DNA from: Lates calcarifer
Taxonomy: Eukaryota > Chordata > Actinopteri > Centropomidae
Reading direction: 5' to 3'
DNA: 64,000 bases
NCBI RefSeq assembly: GCF_001640805.2
Contig: NC_066852.1
Location: forward strand, 716,861-780,860
Shown: in pieces, positions 36,695-47,749 of the stretch
Layout: the number at the start of each line of letters is the position of its first letter
Position numbering within the stretch: position 1 is the stretch's first letter
Notes under the pieces: generated by a model
Seen by the model: the letters and a program-made list of their open reading frames with translations, nothing else
Told to the model about the DNA's origin: nothing
Databases searched by the model: none
Translations under genes and position numbers: made by a program

Positions 36695-37215
36695 TTATTT
36701 ATGTCAGAAAATTCAGAAAACGTGTGTAAAGTCTGTAAACTGTGTGTTAGAGCATTGTGGAGTCAGACCGTTTCAGTTTTCCATCAGTTTCATTCTCAGG
36801 TTTTTTGGGCGGGTCTGAAACTGTGGCTTGATGACGTATCAAATAAATATTAGCACTGCGTTAGCATCAGTGCTTCTCCCGCTTGATTGCTAGCTAGCTA
36901 TGCCGTTGTTCCACAAATGCATCTTCCCTGGATGTCAGAGTTTGCAGAACAGCTCGGTAGTGGCTTTATTTAAATTTTCAAAGGCATCGAGAGGAGGTGG
37001 ATTCATTTAGTGAACACCACCAACATCAGATACAACGGGAATTCACTGATAATCCGCTGTCATTTTTGAATGAGGCTGTGGTGGCTTAAACAAGAACAGC
37101 TGTACGACTCAAAGACAGCTACTATCGATTTTTCAGATTGTGATGCTAACAGGATGCTAACAGGGAGCTAACGGTCACTGTGCTGCAGCGTTAGAGTGGG
37201 CGTGGTTTCAGCGCC
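36695..37215 (+). mobile_element. DNA transposon relic with THAP-like coding remnant
   Basis: The left block (GTCAGAAAATTCAGAAAACGTG...GTGGAGTCAGACCGTTTCAGTTTTCCATCAGTTTCATTCTCAGG...GGGCGGGTCTGAAAC) and the right block (GATGCTAACAGGATGCTAAC...GTCACTGTGCTGCAG) both recur in reverse at 44100-44405. That copy lacks the middle. The middle holds the coding remnant described separately. The right flank (GGGCGTGGTTTCAGCGCCTGCAGTGGACACGCCCCCAGCATCCAG) looks like a known fish repeat. Confidence 0.55.
36900..37100 (+). pseudogene. THAP zinc-finger remnant (probable)
   Basis: From the ATG at 36900 the peptide is MPLFHKCIFPGCQSLQNSSV, then VALFKFSKASRGG. A C-x4-C pair is followed by an LFKFSK segment, like the start of a THAP domain (C2CH: Cys-x2-4-Cys, an Fx(K/R)FP segment, a Trp, then Cys-x2-His). 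After one frameshift at the GGAGGTGG the next frame reads WIHLVNTTNIRYNG... and ends near RCHF, where a THAP domain has Trp and later CxxHF. Then comes a stop. THAP domains are the DNA-binding part of P-element-type transposases and of domesticated host proteins. Broken by a frameshift and a loss at the final Cys-His, it is non-functional. The call rests on pattern, not alignment. Confidence 0.45.
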
Positions 37216-37319
37216 TGCAGTGGACACGCCCCCAGCATCCAGATTTTTTTTAACCATTTAAATTTAGCTGGGTGGTTAATAACATATTTCTCTGTGGTGT
37301 GACAAACTGCTTTAGATGG

Positions 37320-40300
37320 ATTTTAAGCTGCTAATGCTAAATCCACTCTGGTTGATGAACTGAACCTGGGGTGGGGTGGGAGTCGCTCCACTACATTTTG
37401 CTTTGTGATTTTCACTTCATTAGATTTTTTCATTGCGTTACCACTCTAATCAAGAGATGTTGTTGAGCCTAATGAGATAATTTCTCTCTCTCTGGTGAAT
37501 TCAATAGGTTTTTCCTTTTAATATTTTATCAAAGTGTATTTTCATCTTTTTAAATAAAGCCTGCGATACATGAAAACTGCTTTTTAATCATAATGTATTA
37601 TGATGATTAAAATATCAGTTGATTGTGGGTTTTTATTAGTAGAAAGAGAACCAAGAGTCCAACTGATGCTGAAATATGACTGTTAAAATTAAAAAGGTTG
37701 ATTACTGATTCCCTTTTTGTAACAATCTTTTGTGTGTTAAATTCATCAGAGTTCAGAGAATCAGTAACTCTCTTGGGAGTATGGAAATGGTGGCCACACA
37801 GTGTGACTCATTTCACAGGCCTTGCCATCATGTAAAGAAAAATGTCTGGTGGAGAACAGCTGTAACATCTGTAAGCTCTGAGCCCTCTGGCCCTTCAGAT
37901 ATCAGCTGGAGATAAAGATGACCGACGGGAGGCTGTACCTCGGCTCAGCTCGGCTCACCGTTTGATCCTCGCAGAGCTCTGTACCAATATCAATCTCTTT
38001 CATCACATGACCTCTGAGCCACACATCAAAAGCTACCTGCAGCCGAATGTAACAACCAATCATCACCTCCGTTGATCAGGTATCTACAGGACGTGGAGCT
38101 CAGCTGGACGCGAGCTGTTCGACACCTGCAGAACCTTCCTGTGTGCGTCTAAACGTGGAAAATGTCGACAAAACTATGAAAACCTCAAACAGCCTGCGGT
38201 GATCAAAGACACGCTGACATTCCCAGTGTGAGCTGCTCTGCTCTACACACCATTACACACACTTTTCAACGTGAAAAATACACAACACTGTCGGCTGTGA
38301 ATGATCAAAGCCTCAGGAGCTAATCGATCTGATCGGGAGTTTCTGCTGCTGCCACAATAATCATATTTCAGGTTGGTAGTACGGAAATATAAACTACTAA
38401 AATCATTTGAGTATAGAAGACAGTTTGTAGTTTACATCTTTGTAAAGACAGAGACAAGTAACACAGGCCACATATCTGCTGCCAAACAATTAATATAGAT
38501 AGGATTCACCAAATCTATTAAAGCACCAATATGTAACTTTACGGAGCAGCAGCGCCCTCTGCAGCCGTCAATGGTAATTAACTCTGTTTGGTTTTCATTA
38601 CCCATGATCCCCTGCTTCTGGAGTAGGAAGTCGGCGTGATTCAGACTGAAATATCTTGAGTATGGGATGGCTTTCCAAGAAATTTGCTACAGATATTCAT
38701 TCTTTGGTTTATGGCCAAACACCGTGTGTTACCGTGCATTGCTTGTTCTTGACATCAGCTTCAGCTGTACTTTGTGTTTAGAGCTAATTAGCGAATGTTT
38801 GCATGCTTATAGGCTAAATTAAGGAAGTAAACATGGTAAAACTTAGGGCTACTTAACAGCTGTAGACTCTATTTACTTGTGGGTATCAATCATCAATACA
38901 TTTTGCGTACTGTCTGAACTGTGTCAGTAATAATCTATGATTCAAACATTTCTATTTTTACACCAGTTTCTTTATTTTATTAAAATATCAAGGTCTTGTA
39001 TGTAAAGGGCTGGTGAACAGGAGATATACAGCATAATGTTCTCTGATGTTAAAACTCACATGCTTGCTTTTATTTATTGCTACAAACACACTAATGGATG
39101 CGCTGTAGCTGTAAGTTGGTGGGTGGTGACATGATTGAACTTAACTCGTACAGCTGACCAGGCTGCTCAGTGAAACATGTTTCCCAAATGAGTTGAGAAC
39201 AAACAGATGCCGGCATTAACTAGTTATGTTAACATATGGCCATACATCTGTCCACTGTGACCCTTCACAGAAAAGCTGTGGAGACTCTCCGTTAGAGCAG
39301 AATGCTTTAGTGAAACACTCACACAATTACCAGAAATAATGTGTTTTATTGTGTTTTAAATACCTTGTTATGTTCTTTCCTCTCGTTCTTCCCTTTGTGC
39401 TGCCACTTTTGTCCATGAATCCTGTAAAAATGTGTGTGTGAATGTAACAGAGTGAACTCTGACTCAGTAGGTGTGTGTAGGAGAACTGCCCATTTCTTTG
39501 AACACAAAAATGTTCTCACCTTAACTTTAAAGCGTCAATAACTCTGGACATGTAGCCGCAAAGACCTCCAGTCTGATCCATTTCTGTACAGGGGTTGTTC
39601 AATTATAGATGTGTCGACATATTTTCTATATTGCCCTTATTCCTTCTGTGGCCACAACACACTCAGGTGAGAGACAAAATATCTGGATGACTCAGAACAA
39701 AAGTACCAAGTTGAGAGGAAAGCTTTGAGAGCGGTGATGGACTGATTATTGGTGTTCTCAAAAACAAGGCTTTTTTTTCCTCTTGAAAACAACATGGGCT
39801 GATGTGTCAAACAGAGCTGAGGTAAGCTGTCAGACAAACCTCCCAACAAGCCACCTCCTCACCTCATGTCTCCTCTGCAGAGATTGGCTGGAGGGCTGAT
39901 TGACAGTCCTGACACATCCACACACAGGGGGACAGACAGGAAGTGTTGGATCGATAGTAAACACCCTGCAGATCAGGAACAGAACAAAGGTGCACTGAAC
40001 ACAACATAACTGCTTAATCTAACACTAATTTAATCTGAATTGGAAGGCTACTGATCTATTACAGCTCCAAAAATTATTCAGAACTAACTTGTGTTCAGCC
40101 CCGGAGTTTTATTTAACAATCCTCCATGATCAGTTTGTTGTTTATGGCAGAGCATCTACATTAAGGAAGTTTCTGGTAATGATGAGTGGTATTTTTTAAT
40201 GTAGAACGCAAAAATGTGAGATTCACGCTCGCAAATATATAGATGCTGAATTGTGATGCCTTTATTCACGGTGCGAAAACTCAGAAAAATCAACCTCCAT

Positions 40301-40440
40301 TGCTTCTTCGTTGCGTAGCATTCACGTTCTGTGCGAAAGTAGTCAAAGACAACAGCTTAAAATAAACTAACGTGGCAAATTAATCGCACGAATCATTGAC
40401 AGGATAATCATAATCCAATCATTAGATCGATAAAGATGCA
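37320..40440. other. No gene; possible repeat at 38517-38660
   Basis: AAAGCACCAATATGTAACTTTACGGAGCAGCAGCGCCCTCTGCAG has the look of a short dispersed element, but no partner copy is clear in the window. Confidence 0.45.
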
Positions 40441-40450
40441 CAGTCCTAGT

Positions 40451-40478
40451 ATTTACATAACTACGATGTTATGTAAAT
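40451..40478. promoter_or_regulatory. Perfect inverted repeat with two D-box-like sites
   Basis: ATTTACATAAC-TACGAT-GTTATGTAAAT. Each arm contains TTACATAA/TTATGTAA, close to the PAR-bZIP (DBP/HLF/TEF) D-box, and an octamer-like ATGTAAAT. Perfect 11-bp arms around a 6-base spacer. Function is inferred. Confidence 0.4.
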
Positions 40479-41382
40479 GCACCACAATAAAGGGATTAAC
40501 TGACAGACTGAATGACTGACTGACTTTGGTCTGACTGGTTAACTGACCGCTCTGCTGCCTGCGTGGAGGGACTAATGCTCTCACATCAATACTAAACACA
40601 TCCTGTCCTCTGAAATCACATCAGGAGGATGTGGAGGGCTCAACAGGAAGGACAGTTTTGACCCGTTCTATTACACAGTCAGTCGTTATTGATTTTGAAC
40701 AAGGGCGTCTCATCAGTTTTGTTTGTATTTGCAATATAGCAACAAAGAAGTATTTTGTTAGAAAAAGGTGGATGGACTGTTCAAAAACACGATAAACATT
40801 AGTAACAGATACAGTAGCTATCCAGAGGGCTAATTAGCAAGCTAGCAGCAGCACGCTGAAAAGCTAAATATCTTTGCTTGTGAATTTGTTAAGAGTTTGA
40901 TGAAAACAGACCAGTTTATCTCTGGCTTCATCTCTGATTCTTGTTCACCCTATTTTATCTCTCATTCTCGCTCAGTATCTCTTCTGTTTTTGCTTTTTTC
41001 CTCACGTTCCTCTTTCCCAGTGTCCTCTCTAGCCTCTCTCCAGCCCCCACAACACCTCTCCAGGACAATCTACAGGTAAAGATGTGTTTGCTGCCGCAGC
41101 GATCCCGACAGCCCCTGAGTTTCCTTCAGACTCAACACGACTTTACTTAGAAATCCATCACGTCTCTTCCTGTGCGCCCCCCGGAGGACGGGTGTTGAAG
41201 GCTGGGCTTCGGTCTGGGAATGATGTCATGATGTCTACCTTAATACCTCTGGAAACTGGGATCCACGTCAGACAGATTTCAACACGAATAAACCCTCCAA
41301 CTCATCCCTCTAACTGCTGAGATTATGTCTGACAATGGAGGAGGAGGGGGTTGGGGGGGGCACGCTGCTATGCTTTGACCCA

Positions 41383-41406
41383 ACACACACACACACACAC
41401 ACACAC
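41383..41406 (+). repeat. (AC)12 microsatellite
   Basis: Preceded by a G-rich stretch (GAGGAGGAGGGGGTTGGGGGGGG, about 41337-41360). Confidence 0.95.
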
Positions 41407-41599
41407 CTCCACCTCTTCCCTCCTGTTCAGGAAAAGCTGAGCCGAGCAGCTCTGGGATCCAGGTTGGGATCAGGATGGATTGATCACAGCCTGCAGACGT
41501 GTGCTCGGGGGATCCAACACTTAAACGCTCAGGGATGAAATCATGTGAGACATAAAGCAACTCCTGCTTTTCTTCTTCTCCTCTTTTACCCAACAAGTC

Positions 41600-44090
41600 C
41601 ACACAGCTAAATGATGAAACAGGACTGCATGTCGCTCACTTTGTTAAAGTCATGGTTTGAAGAAATCACTGCGTACTTTTATGTCCGACCATTAGGGGTC
41701 AACCTTTTATTCAAAATTCAATTATGTTTTATTTCGTTACAAAAATGGAGGACAATAGCGAGCAGAGCCGTCCTGAGCAGATAATCACTTTACAAAACAT
41801 CTGAAGTATTTTAGGTTCTACACTGTGGATCGCAAAGTCACCAATAAAGATAAGGGCAAGCAACTGCCTCAGTATTCAACGACAACAGTGTACAGCCTCG
41901 TTCGTTCAGTTTAATTTGAACAAATTGCTGGTTAGTGCTAATTTGTTCAATCTAGGATTTCTTTTTAAAGTGACAGTCCTACCAACCATCCACCCTGACC
42001 TGACTTTAATATTATATAGTGTGTGATATTAAAACTCAAAATGAATGAGGTAAAATTGGTGATTCAGTCGGATAATAAGGCTACAACCTCCGGCCTCATG
42101 GAGCAGTAATGAGCCAATTCTGGGACAAGCTGCATTAAGATGAGCTCTATCCAACATAATTTCAAACTGTATGTTTTGATTTTATGTGAAAGAAGACTTT
42201 AACAAAGAGGATTAACTGGGCTGCTTCTGCAAACGTTTGTCTGGTCTCCAATAAAGCGCAGCACACAGCCACTTCCCTGGGCTTTTCTGTCTCCCATTAG
42301 ACCGTCCTACATGTCTGGAGCATCAAGGCTAGAATGACCATCACATGTGAAGACATCATAGATGAGACCTCTGAGGGGAGGACAGCCCATTACAGAGCTG
42401 AGGACATCAGGCAGTGTCTGAGGCCTAACAGGTCGTCAGGGACGTCACAGAGGCAGCAAACAGGTCTCTGATGGACCCAGGCGATGATATGGATCACCAG
42501 GATGTGTGATATTGATAGACCTGCAACACCCCTACAACGCCATGACCCGGGACGATGAGCTCACATGCATCTCAAGTTAGTTGAGAGAAGAAATGTCATG
42601 GTTACGTGAGCAGATAAAAATCTGCAAACACTTGAGTTTTTGAAGAGCTGCAGCGTGGACCAAATGTCAAACCACAAGAGGCAACAAATAAGTGACAGGG
42701 GATCTGGTGAAATCAGTCCGCCCTCCTTTCCTTAATGATTGTTTCATAATTTCCCTCCCTCTCTGGAGACACCCTTAGTGTGCTCAGTGCAGCCTGTCTC
42801 AAAGAGCCCTGCACCACGACACAGTTTCATCCCTTTTACCATTTCTCTGTCAGGTTCTCCTCCTTCTACCTGTCTCTGGCCTGGTGAGGGAAAATCCAAG
42901 GAGGTTTTTGAGGCCAAGTGTTTGGGCTAAATCCACTTTCCAGTCTCCTGTGGTGCACCAGCAGGGTGCCCTTCAGCCGGGGCTGAAGGTGCAGTAGCTG
43001 GAGGGAAGGAAACGGACCCAAGAACATGTAGCTAAGCAAACGGCGTGGGGTGCAGAACGCTCTAAATGGACTTTTTATGGTTTTGTATGATTTGGCGTTT
43101 GTGTGGGCGCCGAAATGAAAAGCTGCGTGGGGAACTTTGTGTGTTGGTCGCTCTGAATGGCAGCCTCAGGTAACTACTTGACGTTTTTGGATTTCCCTCA
43201 GTTTCAATTCAATTCTGACAAATGTGGCAAATCTACAGCGTCTCAACACTTAACAGGATTTTTTTTTTTGCAGCCTTTTGTTTGTAATTTAGGAAGACAC
43301 GCTGGGTGGTTTTCTGTTTTTCCAAAATTCAGTGTGTGCAGCTTTGATGTTGATGTTGTTTCAACCAAATAATGTGCTTGGGTAAAGGGGATCCCCAGCA
43401 GAAGCAGCAGCAGCGATGATTCCCATGAAGCACAGCGCTAATCAGAAATGGAAATTGTTGCAGTGACAAATTGTGTGCTAATCAGGGATCGGCTTCGGAG
43501 GCTTTAGTTTTTTACATATTTTTTACTTTTTCTGCAGGTAATTTCCTGATGAAAACAACACGTGAGTGCAGTTGTTGATTAAAAGTGATGTTGATGGATG
43601 CACAAATGGCTGCAGATACTTTAAGCGAGTGTACGTTCGTGCTGTTGGGTGTGGTAAACACTAAACTTTACATCATCTACATTCAGCAGGGAGACACTTT
43701 GCTTTGCTGCACGTCAGACAGCAGTTTGACTCACAAACACAACACACAGGACGTCACAGGAAGAACAGAAAGGTTAAGACAGTCTGACAGGCTCAACTGT
43801 TCAGATTAACATGGCTGTCAACACAGAGTCAGTTGTAATCAGGTTAAAGCAGGGAATACTACATGCTAATGAGTGTCAGATTCACTTTGCTGCTGTTTCA
43901 TTCTCTCTCTGTCTTTTCTACCGTATGGAGAAACCATGTCATCTCTCCTGATCACAGCTTCATCAGAGCAGCGTTGATATAACCTCACCTCATTAAATCA
44001 GTATGTATATCTGTAGAGAAACACTGCACTTCATCTCCTTGGAGCAGAACTACAAGGACAGTCACTAGTGGATTTTGGCTTTGTGTCTGC
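41600..44090. other. Non-coding; one motif-dense patch
   Basis: 43390-43510 carries the repeated 9-mer GCTAATCAG. ATGGCAGCCTCAG|GTAACT at 43157 looks like a tiny ATG exon with a donor but has no support. Confidence 0.45.
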
Positions 44091-44099
44091 TTGCTGTGT

Positions 44100-44405
44100 A
44101 AATTTGCAGCTGGATGCGAACATGTTTAACAATTTTAAAGTGTGATAATATGTCTCTGGCTAGCATCCAGGCACTTTGCCTTGCTAGAAACGCTCAAACA
44201 CTGCAGCACAGTGACAGTTAGCATCCTGTTAGCATCCACTGAGGCTAACACGGTTACAGTGCTAGGAGCGGGGTTATGCTGAGTGGTTTCAGACCCGCCC
44301 ATAAAGTCCTGAGAATGAAACTGATGGAAAACTGTGAAACAGTCTGACTCCACACTGCCTAACACACAGTTTGCAGACTTTACACGTTTTCAGAATTTTC
44401 TGACA
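44100..44405 (-). mobile_element. Inverted, internally deleted relative of the 36.7 kb element
   Basis: The reverse complement reads CAGAAAATTCTGAAAACGTG, TGGAGTCAGACTGTTTCACAGTTTTCCATCAGTTTCATTCTCAGG, GGGCGGGTCTGAAACC, then directly GATGCTAACAGGATGCTAACTGTCACTGTGCTGCAG. The THAP-like centre of about 250 bp is missing, as expected for a non-autonomous derivative. Confidence 0.6.
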
Positions 44406-46878
44406 GTAATGAAAATATTAAAGCTCAGCAAGTTGGAAAAATGATGATAATCACTTCATAGGAACTAAACTAAAGTTTATAAACTTGCATGCAGCAAGTG
44501 AGACAGGGAGATAAACATGAAAAACTTCCCCCGATTACAGAAATGAACTTTGGTCAACACATCCACAACAAGGAGACACTGCTCCCACCACCAGGCCAGC
44601 GTAGGCTGGAATAATGGAGTTCATTTCTTACATTTAGAAGCAAACTCCCTGTTTACAGCTTCTTCTTATGTGCTTACAGCATCACTCCAGTGTTTACAGG
44701 ACGACCTCAGGACAGGGAGACAGAGTGAGTGCATTAGTGTGAGGGGAGCCTGAGACCGACTCCAGCCTTGGAGTCTATCGAAGTGGTTCTTAAGCTGAGG
44801 TTCAGGACCCAGAGTGGCTCTCAGGACGGACACTGATGGGACCTCTTATAACAAAAGTAGTTTCTGTAATGAGCTCCCAGCCCAGGGACCCGGGCTAAAA
44901 AATCCCTGCTCTCCTCTGAGACTGGATTCAAAATGCAAAAGTTTCAGGAGCTCAATTACCACCTCCCAAAAAGGGACATCCAGGGGCCGGGACGGGGGGT
45001 TTCCACAGGTTCTTAGCTAATGGTGGAGTGGTTTAATTCCACTGTTATTTCATCTGCAAACACACAGAAGTGTGAAAGAAAGAGCCATTGTCCTTAAAGC
45101 TGGCGTGGTGAAAGGGCAGTTCCACAAGACAGATGCTTCCCACCCCCAAGCTGGGGATTCGGGTCCTGTGTTAAAAGGACCAGTGGTAAATGCTGTTTAA
45201 TAAGGTATGAGTAGTTTAAGTGTAATTACATGCTTTGTTTATAAGGTAGTACACAATGCTGTGCACCTAAAGCTGCAAGGCAGAATTAAAGAGAATAAAA
45301 TCACACAGCACATTGTGTAAGTAGATCATGATTTCCTCAGGTTGGTATCCACTGAACCCATTTTATCTCCCTGTGACTCATGTCTGGGTACCACCTCCAA
45401 CCCCTCACCCTCTGATCCCCCACCCCCTCTCATTTCCCACATTCCTCCGAGCTGACGTCTCCTGCTGTTGTGTAACATCCATCGCCCTGCAGAGAGGCCA
45501 GCACGCTGCAGGGTCCTGACAGGTAACTCCCCAGACGGCCATTTGCCTCTGCTGGCAGAAATTAATCCCACGCTCTGCTCGTAAAAAAAGAAGGAAAAAA
45601 GTATGGAAGCCATTACAGAGAGAGAGAGGGAGAGTCAGGAGGGGAAAAAGAGAGGAGCAGTGACGCTCCACCAAAAAAATCTCTCTTTTCAGTATGTGAA
45701 CATCATAGATTTACAGCAATTATGGCCTCCAGACTTGTCAAACCAGTCCTATAACATAAACCACTTGTCTGGCGTCTCTCAGCTGTCATTATATTATATT
45801 AAGTCATTACATTAAAGATGAGGTGTATAACTTTTGCCTCGCGGTGAGAGGGAAGGGATTTAAATCATGTTCGAACTACAACAAAGATGACAGAGCAGCC
45901 GAGGTCACACTCGTACCGCTGTCTCGTCTAGCTGCCGCTCGTCAGCAGCTGGAAACCGACCGGGTGAAGTTTTCATCTGCTGAGGTGGTTAAGTTACTGT
46001 GGAAAATAGCAGAGAATACAATGTGTTAGCCGCTAATGTTAGCGTGTCTTGTTCCCACATGCTCAGCTTGTCTTGTTGTGGATTTCTTCAGTGTCGTCAT
46101 CAGGTTTACTACTAACTCCGCACACAATCACTCAACACAGAGCTTTATTCTGAGATATTTCAGCTCAAGGTGCTTAAAAACGTGACGAAACAAACAGAAT
46201 CTGTCCACTGCTAACAGAACGTCCTGGGTGATCACTGCCTCTGAAAATAGCATCTACTGCAGTATAATTGTCGCAAAGCGGCCCGAAAGGTGATGGAAAT
46301 GAAAAACCACCGGACTGCAAAAAACACCAAAAAAAAGATGTTTCATTGGCTCACAGTCCACAGCGCTATTTTCAGAGAGCTCATCATTGCTGTGTGCACC
46401 TGTGTTCCTGTTGCCTTAAGGCATGCTGAGTATCTGAATGTTTTCTGAGCCACAAGGTCAGACAGACAGTGGCGGTGTTAGACCACTCACACACACACAC
46501 AACAGGGATGAGAGAGTCTTAAATTATTCAAGAGCAGACAAAACCCAGACCTGGTAACTTTTCAAAGTGTGGAAGAGAAGGCTTCTCTGTCAGCAGAGTC
46601 CCCTGGGTGCACAGACACACACACCTCTCCACAGTCTGACCGCTCAGGCTGAGTTTCCTGCTGGAGAAAACAACACCGGTCCCTCTGTGAGAAGACACAC
46701 AACGCCTCCAAACAAGCAAGCAAGGGCACACACAAGGCGAGGAAGGCGGGGCGGGGGGGTAGAAGTAAGCGATGAGAGCCGGCCTGCAGGATTTGTCCGA
46801 GTTTAGCTTCAAACCAAATTAAAAATCAGAAAATACGTTGTGGTCGTGCTAAATTAGGAAGATAATGTGGTGACAGTG

Positions 46879-47178
46879 ATGCAGCTGAATCTGATCTGTG
46901 TTCTTGATCAAATCCATAAAAAACTTGAGCGTCTGTTTATTTTTCAAGAAGAAGAAAACGTCAGTATTTTTCCTTGTAAGCGTATTATCTCCTCTATCCA
47001 TGAGGAGCAGGTTACATTGGGTCATTTTGACCCAAAAATAGACTCCGTGTCCCTTGATGCAATAAACGCTGAGTCAGAGCTTTTGTCAAGAATAAGGAAT
47101 AAAATTCTGGGTCAGTCACTGAATTATGAAGAAGCTCTGGCAGGACACTCTGCTGCATACACAAACGCACCATTATGA
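46879..47178 (+). CDS. 99-codon ATG frame, unrecognised
   Basis: The frame runs from an ATG with G at -3 to TGA. The middle reads IHEEQVTLGHFDPKIDSVSL and then NYEEALAGHSAAY, with charged residues spread evenly and no low complexity. The DNA contains a local palindrome (TGGGTCATTTTGACCCA, 47018-47034) that could equally be a binding site. There are no neighbouring exons and no polyadenylation signal nearby. It could be a conserved non-coding element that happens to be open. Confidence 0.13.
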   Translation: MQLNLICVLDQIHKKLERLFIFQEEENVSIFPCKRIISSIHEEQVTLGHFDPKIDSVSLDAINAESELLSRIRNKILGQSLNYEEALAGHSAAYTNAPL

Positions 47179-47685
47179 GCAGTTCACTGAGCCTCAGTTT
47201 CACTCAGCGTTCTTTGGTATGATCATTAAAATGCTGATGCGCTGTGGGTTGTCTCCTGCTCACTGATTCACAGAGGGTTAACAACAAGCTCAGAGCAGCT
47301 CACTGTTTGGAAACATTTGTTTTACCTCTGGTGGAGGTTTATGTGTGTTAGATTCACTGAACTAGGTCTCTGTTTCTGGAGCACCTGAAGCAGTGCTGTA
47401 CAGTTTTCACTATCATGGGTAATGACTTCCTCACTCATGGTTGTGGTAAGTTGTGGGTGGAGAGAGCAGCAGCTAGCATAGTAAAAACAAGAGAGGAAAA
47501 TGATTTTCAGCTCCAAAAAAAAAAGGGGAAGCGAAGGGAAGAACTGCAGAGACCATCATCCTTTGCGCTCCGCTCGCTCCTTCTTAAAATCTACAGTGAA
47601 GATGGCGGACGACGAATGATGGTGACTGTTTTTTTCACTTTAAAAGTAATGCCTTAATCATTGTTCTTCATTTGCTTTTTCTAAA

Positions 47686-47745
47686 ATTAGACTTAGACAG
47701 ACTTTATTGATCTCTTTGGGATGACTCCCTCAGGGAAATTAAGTA
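47686..47745 (+). repeat. Fragment of a teleost LINE-associated repeat
   Basis: AAATTAGACTTAGACAGACTTTATTGATCTCTTTGGGATGACTCCCTCAGGGAAATTAAG is a diverged form of the 'gacttagacaaactttattgatcc...gggaaattg' string that ends many fish non-LTR elements. Confidence 0.5.
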
Positions 47746-47749
47746 AAAT

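Noticed and set aside
47590..47625. GAAGATGGCGGACGACGAATGATGG, a YY1-like start
   Set aside because: The frame stops after five codons and no other promoter element is near. It looks like part of a repeat.
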